NCBI GenBank assembly: GCA_045580165.1
Contig: JAZNNG010000030.1
Location: 9,060 to 73,059, forward strand
Direction: 5' to 3'
DNA: 64,000 nucleotides
Origin: UBA4717 sp045580165
GTDB taxonomy: Bacteria > Bacillota > Clostridia > Oscillospirales > CAG-272
Part shown: one piece after another, positions 61,432-64,000 of the stretch
Layout of the letters: each line of letters begins with the position of its first letter
How positions within the stretch are numbered: position 1 is the first letter of the stretch
Notes under the pieces: generated by a model
What the model saw: the letters and a program-made list of their open reading frames with translations, nothing else
Databases searched by the model: none
Told to the model about the DNA's origin: nothing
Position numbers and translations under genes: made by a program

Positions 61432-63834
61432 ATGAATTACGATTTTAAGAAGATAGAATTAAAGTGGCAGGAAAAGTGGGACAAGGACGGCGTTTTTGAA
61501 GCAAAGAATACGCTTGATAAGCCCAAATTCTACGGACTCGTTGAGTTCCCCTATCCCAGCGGCGCGGGAATGCACGTAGGTCACATCAAGGCTTATTCGG
61601 GCCTTGAGGTCATTTCGAGAAAGAGAAGAATGCAGGGCTTCAACGTTCTCTTCCCGATAGGCTTTGACGCGTACGGTCTTCCTACCGAAAACTACGCTAT
61701 AAAGACAGGTATACATCCGAGAAAGGTAACCGATAACAACATTGAAAAGTTCACCTCTCAGCTCAAGCGCGTGGGCTTCTCGTTCGATTGGACCAAGACC
61801 ATTGATACCACCGAGGAAAGCTACTACAAGTGGACTCAGTGGATATTCAGAAAGATGTTTGATAACGGTCTTGTGTTCCGTGACAACGCTCTCGTAAACT
61901 ACTGCCCGAGCTGTAAGGTAGTGCTTTCCAACGAGGACTCGCAGGGCGGAAAGTGTGACATTTGTCACAGTGATATAGTTCAGAAGTCCAAGTCCGTATG
62001 GTACCTCAGAATTACCGAGTATGCCGACAAGCTTCTCGAGGGTCTTGATACGGTAGACTATCTTCCCAATATCAAGCTTCAGCAGGAAAACTGGATAGGT
62101 AAGTCGACGGGCGCGTTTGCAAACTTCGCTCTCGCAGGCACAGACGATTACCTCCGTATCTATACGACAAGATGCGATACTATGTTCGGCGTAACCTTTA
62201 TGGTAATCGCTCCCGAGCATCCTGTTATCGAAAAGTACAAAGACAGAATTACCAATATGGACGCGCTCGAGGCATATAAGGAAGAGTGCAGCAAGAAGAC
62301 CGAGTTTGAGCGCACACAGCTTGTCAAGGACAAGCCGGGCGTCAAGATAGAAGGACTCACCGCGATAAACCCCGCAAACGGCAAGGAGATCCCGATATAC
62401 ATCTCCGACTACGTAATGATGGGCTACGGCACGGGTGCTATTATGGCAGTTCCCGCGCACGACGAGCGTGACTACGAATTCGCAAAGAAGTTCGGTATTG
62501 ACATTATCGAGGTTATAAGCGGCGGAGATATTTCAAAGGAAGCGTATACCGGCGACGGCGAGGTCGTAAACTCGGGATTCCTTAACGGAATAAAGACCAA
62601 GAAGGAAGCAATCGAAAAGATGCTCGCCTTCCTTGAAGAAAACAAGCTCGGTGAAAAGGGCGTTCAGTACAAGATGAAGGATTGGGCGTTCAACCGTCAG
62701 AGATATTGGGGCGAGCCTATTCCGATAGTACACTGCGAAAAGTGCGGAACCGTCGGCGTTCCTTACGAGGAGCTCCCCTTAAGACTTCCCAAGGTAGATA
62801 ACTTCGAGCCCGGTGAGGGTGGAGAGAGTCCGCTTGCAAAGATAGACTCCTACGTTAACTGCAAGTGTCCGAAGTGCGGCGGCACGGCTAAGAGAGAGAC
62901 CGACACAATGCCTCAGTGGGCAGGCTCGTCTTGGTACTACCTCAGATATATTGATCCCAAGAATGATGAGGCTCTTGCAGATGCAGATAAGCTTAACTAC
63001 TGGCTCCCCGTTGACTGGTATAACGGCGGTATGGAGCACGTTACACGTCACCTTATCTATTCGAGATTCTGGCATAAGTTCCTCTACGATATCGGCGTAG
63101 TACCGACGAGCGAGCCTTATGCAAAGAGAACCGCGCAGGGACTCATCCTCGGACCCGACGGCGAAAAGATGAGTAAGTCCAAGGGTAACGTGGTTGACCC
63201 TAACGACGTAGTTGAAAAGGTTGGTGCAGACGTACTCAGAGTTTATATTCTCTTTATGGGCGATTACGCATCCGCGGCACCGTGGAGTGACGATAGCGTT
63301 AAGGGATGTAAGAGATTTATCGACAGAGTAGCATCACTTTGTGATATGGTAAAGGGCGAGGGCGTAACACCCGAGCTTGAAACAGCATTCCATAAGACTG
63401 TTAAGAAGGTGTCTCTTGATATCGAGGATATGAAGTTCAACACCGCCATCGCGGCAATGATGACTCTTATCAACGATATCTACGCGCATGGCTCGCTTAC
63501 CAAAAGTGAGCTTATGACCTTCGTAAGACTCATTTCTCCCTTCGCGCCTCACGTAGCCGAGGAAATGTGGGCAGAGCTTGGTGGCAAGGGATACTGCTCG
63601 CTTGCAGAATGGCCCGAGTGGGACGAGAGCAAGACGGTAGACTCCACCGTTGAGATCCCCGTACAGATATGCGGAAAGCTTAAGTTTACGATAAATCTTC
63701 CTGCAGATATGGGCAAGGACGAGGCTGTTGCGGCTGCAAAGGCTGACGAGAGGATCAAGCCCTTTATCGACGGTAAGACTATAATCAAAGAGATCTGCGT
63801 ACCCGGCAAGATCATCAACATCGTTGTCAAGTAA
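61432..63834 (+). CDS. leuS: Leucyl-tRNA synthetase
   Basis: 800 residues, full length. The HIGH-type motif is HVGH in PSGAGMHVGHIKAY. The zinc-ribbon segments and editing domain (TTRCDTMFGVTFMVIAPEHP) are present, and the KMSKS motif is in GEKMSKSKGNVVDPND. It charges tRNA-Leu and edits mischarged norvaline or isoleucine. It follows rsfS by 30 bases. Confidence 0.97.
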   Translation: MNYDFKKIELKWQEKWDKDGVFEAKNTLDKPKFYGLVEFPYPSGAGMHVGHIKAYSGLEVISRKRRMQGFNVLFPIGFDAYGLPTENYAIKTGIHPRKVTDNNIEKFTSQLKRVGFSFDWTKTIDTTEESYYKWTQWIFRKMFDNGLVFRDNALVNYCPSCKVVLSNEDSQGGKCDICHSDIVQKSKSVWYLRITEYADKLLEGLDTVDYLPNIKLQQENWIGKSTGAFANFALAGTDDYLRIYTTRCDTMFGVTFMVIAPEHPVIEKYKDRITNMDALEAYKEECSKKTEFERTQLVKDKPGVKIEGLTAINPANGKEIPIYISDYVMMGYGTGAIMAVPAHDERDYEFAKKFGIDIIEVISGGDISKEAYTGDGEVVNSGFLNGIKTKKEAIEKMLAFLEENKLGEKGVQYKMKDWAFNRQRYWGEPIPIVHCEKCGTVGVPYEELPLRLPKVDNFEPGEGGESPLAKIDSYVNCKCPKCGGTAKRETDTMPQWAGSSWYYLRYIDPKNDEALADADKLNYWLPVDWYNGGMEHVTRHLIYSRFWHKFLYDIGVVPTSEPYAKRTAQGLILGPDGEKMSKSKGNVVDPNDVVEKVGADVLRVYILFMGDYASAAPWSDDSVKGCKRFIDRVASLCDMVKGEGVTPELETAFHKTVKKVSLDIEDMKFNTAIAAMMTLINDIYAHGSLTKSELMTFVRLISPFAPHVAEEMWAELGGKGYCSLAEWPEWDESKTVDSTVEIPVQICGKLKFTINLPADMGKDEAVAAAKADERIKPFIDGKTIIKEICVPGKIINIVVK

Positions 63835-63888
63835 AAGCGGCGGGAAAAACTTTTTTCATAAATATGTCGTTTAATTGCAAAATAACTA

Positions 63889-63918
63889 TTGACAACGTTG
63901 ACCTTTTTATTGTATAAT
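63889..63918 (+). promoter_or_regulatory. Sigma-A promoter of rpsU
   Basis: TTGACA (63889-63894), 18 bases, TATAAT (63913-63918), 53 bases before the ATG at 63972. Confidence 0.75.
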
Positions 63919-63971
63919 GACAAAAGAGATATTTTATCTCCTTTTCCAATCACGGAGGGAGGGATTACAAG

Positions 63972-64000
63972 ATGGCAGAAATCATTGTTAAGGATAATGA
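63972..64000 (+). CDS. rpsU: 30S ribosomal protein bS21, 5' end only
   Basis: Only the first nine codons are inside the window (MAEIIVKDN), which match the start of bacterial S21. A strong GGAGGGAGGG ribosome site precedes the ATG. The rest lies beyond the right edge. Confidence 0.78.

Overview
The window looks like a chromosomal segment of an anaerobic, fermentative member of the Clostridia (Oscillospiraceae/Christensenella-like gut lineages are the best guess). The evidence is the Gram-positive gene order infC-rpmI-rplT and rnc-radical SAM-smc-ftsY, a LexA box of the GAAC-N4-GTTC type, strong AGGAGG ribosome binding sites, TTGACA-17-TATAAT promoters, lipoproteins with short lipobox signals, acetate kinase, and an oxygen-sensitive indolepyruvate:ferredoxin oxidoreductase. 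The lineage is inferred from gene content; no 16S gene is present.

Layout. 1-4.8 kb: two tandem paralogous lipoproteins joining a PstS-like phosphate-binding domain to DUF3298/RsiV-like repeats (the first runs off the left edge). 4.9-12.1 kb: membrane and metabolic genes (DUF6512, SDR, VUT-family transporter, surface 5'-nucleotidase, DUF2179 protein) and a tight four-gene operon of a radical SAM enzyme, two GNAT acetyltransferases and a P-loop kinase-like protein, each overlapping the next by ATGA. 12.1-17.5 kb: a leftward operon paaK-iorA-iorB-ACT-aminotransferase for fermentation of aromatic amino acids through aryl-pyruvates to aryl-acetates. 17.6-20.7 kb: uracil permease and a ClC chloride channel.

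20.7-30.6 kb is an accessory region. It holds broken genes at 21.2-21.6 kb, an XRE regulator, a lone AT-rich ABC exporter, two tandem tyrosine integrases, small unknown genes and a compact operon of a DUF1863 TIR-like protein, a canonical TIR protein and a small multi-pass membrane protein. It ends at the 3' end of a tRNA-Pro(GGG) gene. This is most simply an integrative element whose cargo is a TIR-based, Thoeris/CBASS-like candidate antiphage system without a recognisable ThsA, CD-NTase or SIR2 partner.

30.8-45.1 kb: EamA transporter, TrmO, TypA/BipA, the PFL/UPF0210 plus ACT pair, alanine racemase, acetate kinase, YdcF-like protein, a class I amidotransferase-like hydrolase, a nitroreductase, LexA with its own operator, and infC-rpmI-rplT with an attenuator-like leader and an ATT start. 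Two copies of a long perfect hairpin repeat lie at 34.5 and 40.6 kb, and a string of further hairpins fills 34.6-34.87 kb.

45.2-64 kb: a dense rightward housekeeping run: TrmH-family methyltransferase, dprA, topA, trmFO, rnc, radical SAM, smc, ftsY, rdgB, yhbY, nadD, yqeK, an LCP cell-wall ligase, rsfS, leuS and the first codons of rpsU. Most neighbours overlap or nearly touch, so they are probably co-transcribed. They couple RNA processing, DNA topology, chromosome segregation, ribosome silencing and NAD synthesis.
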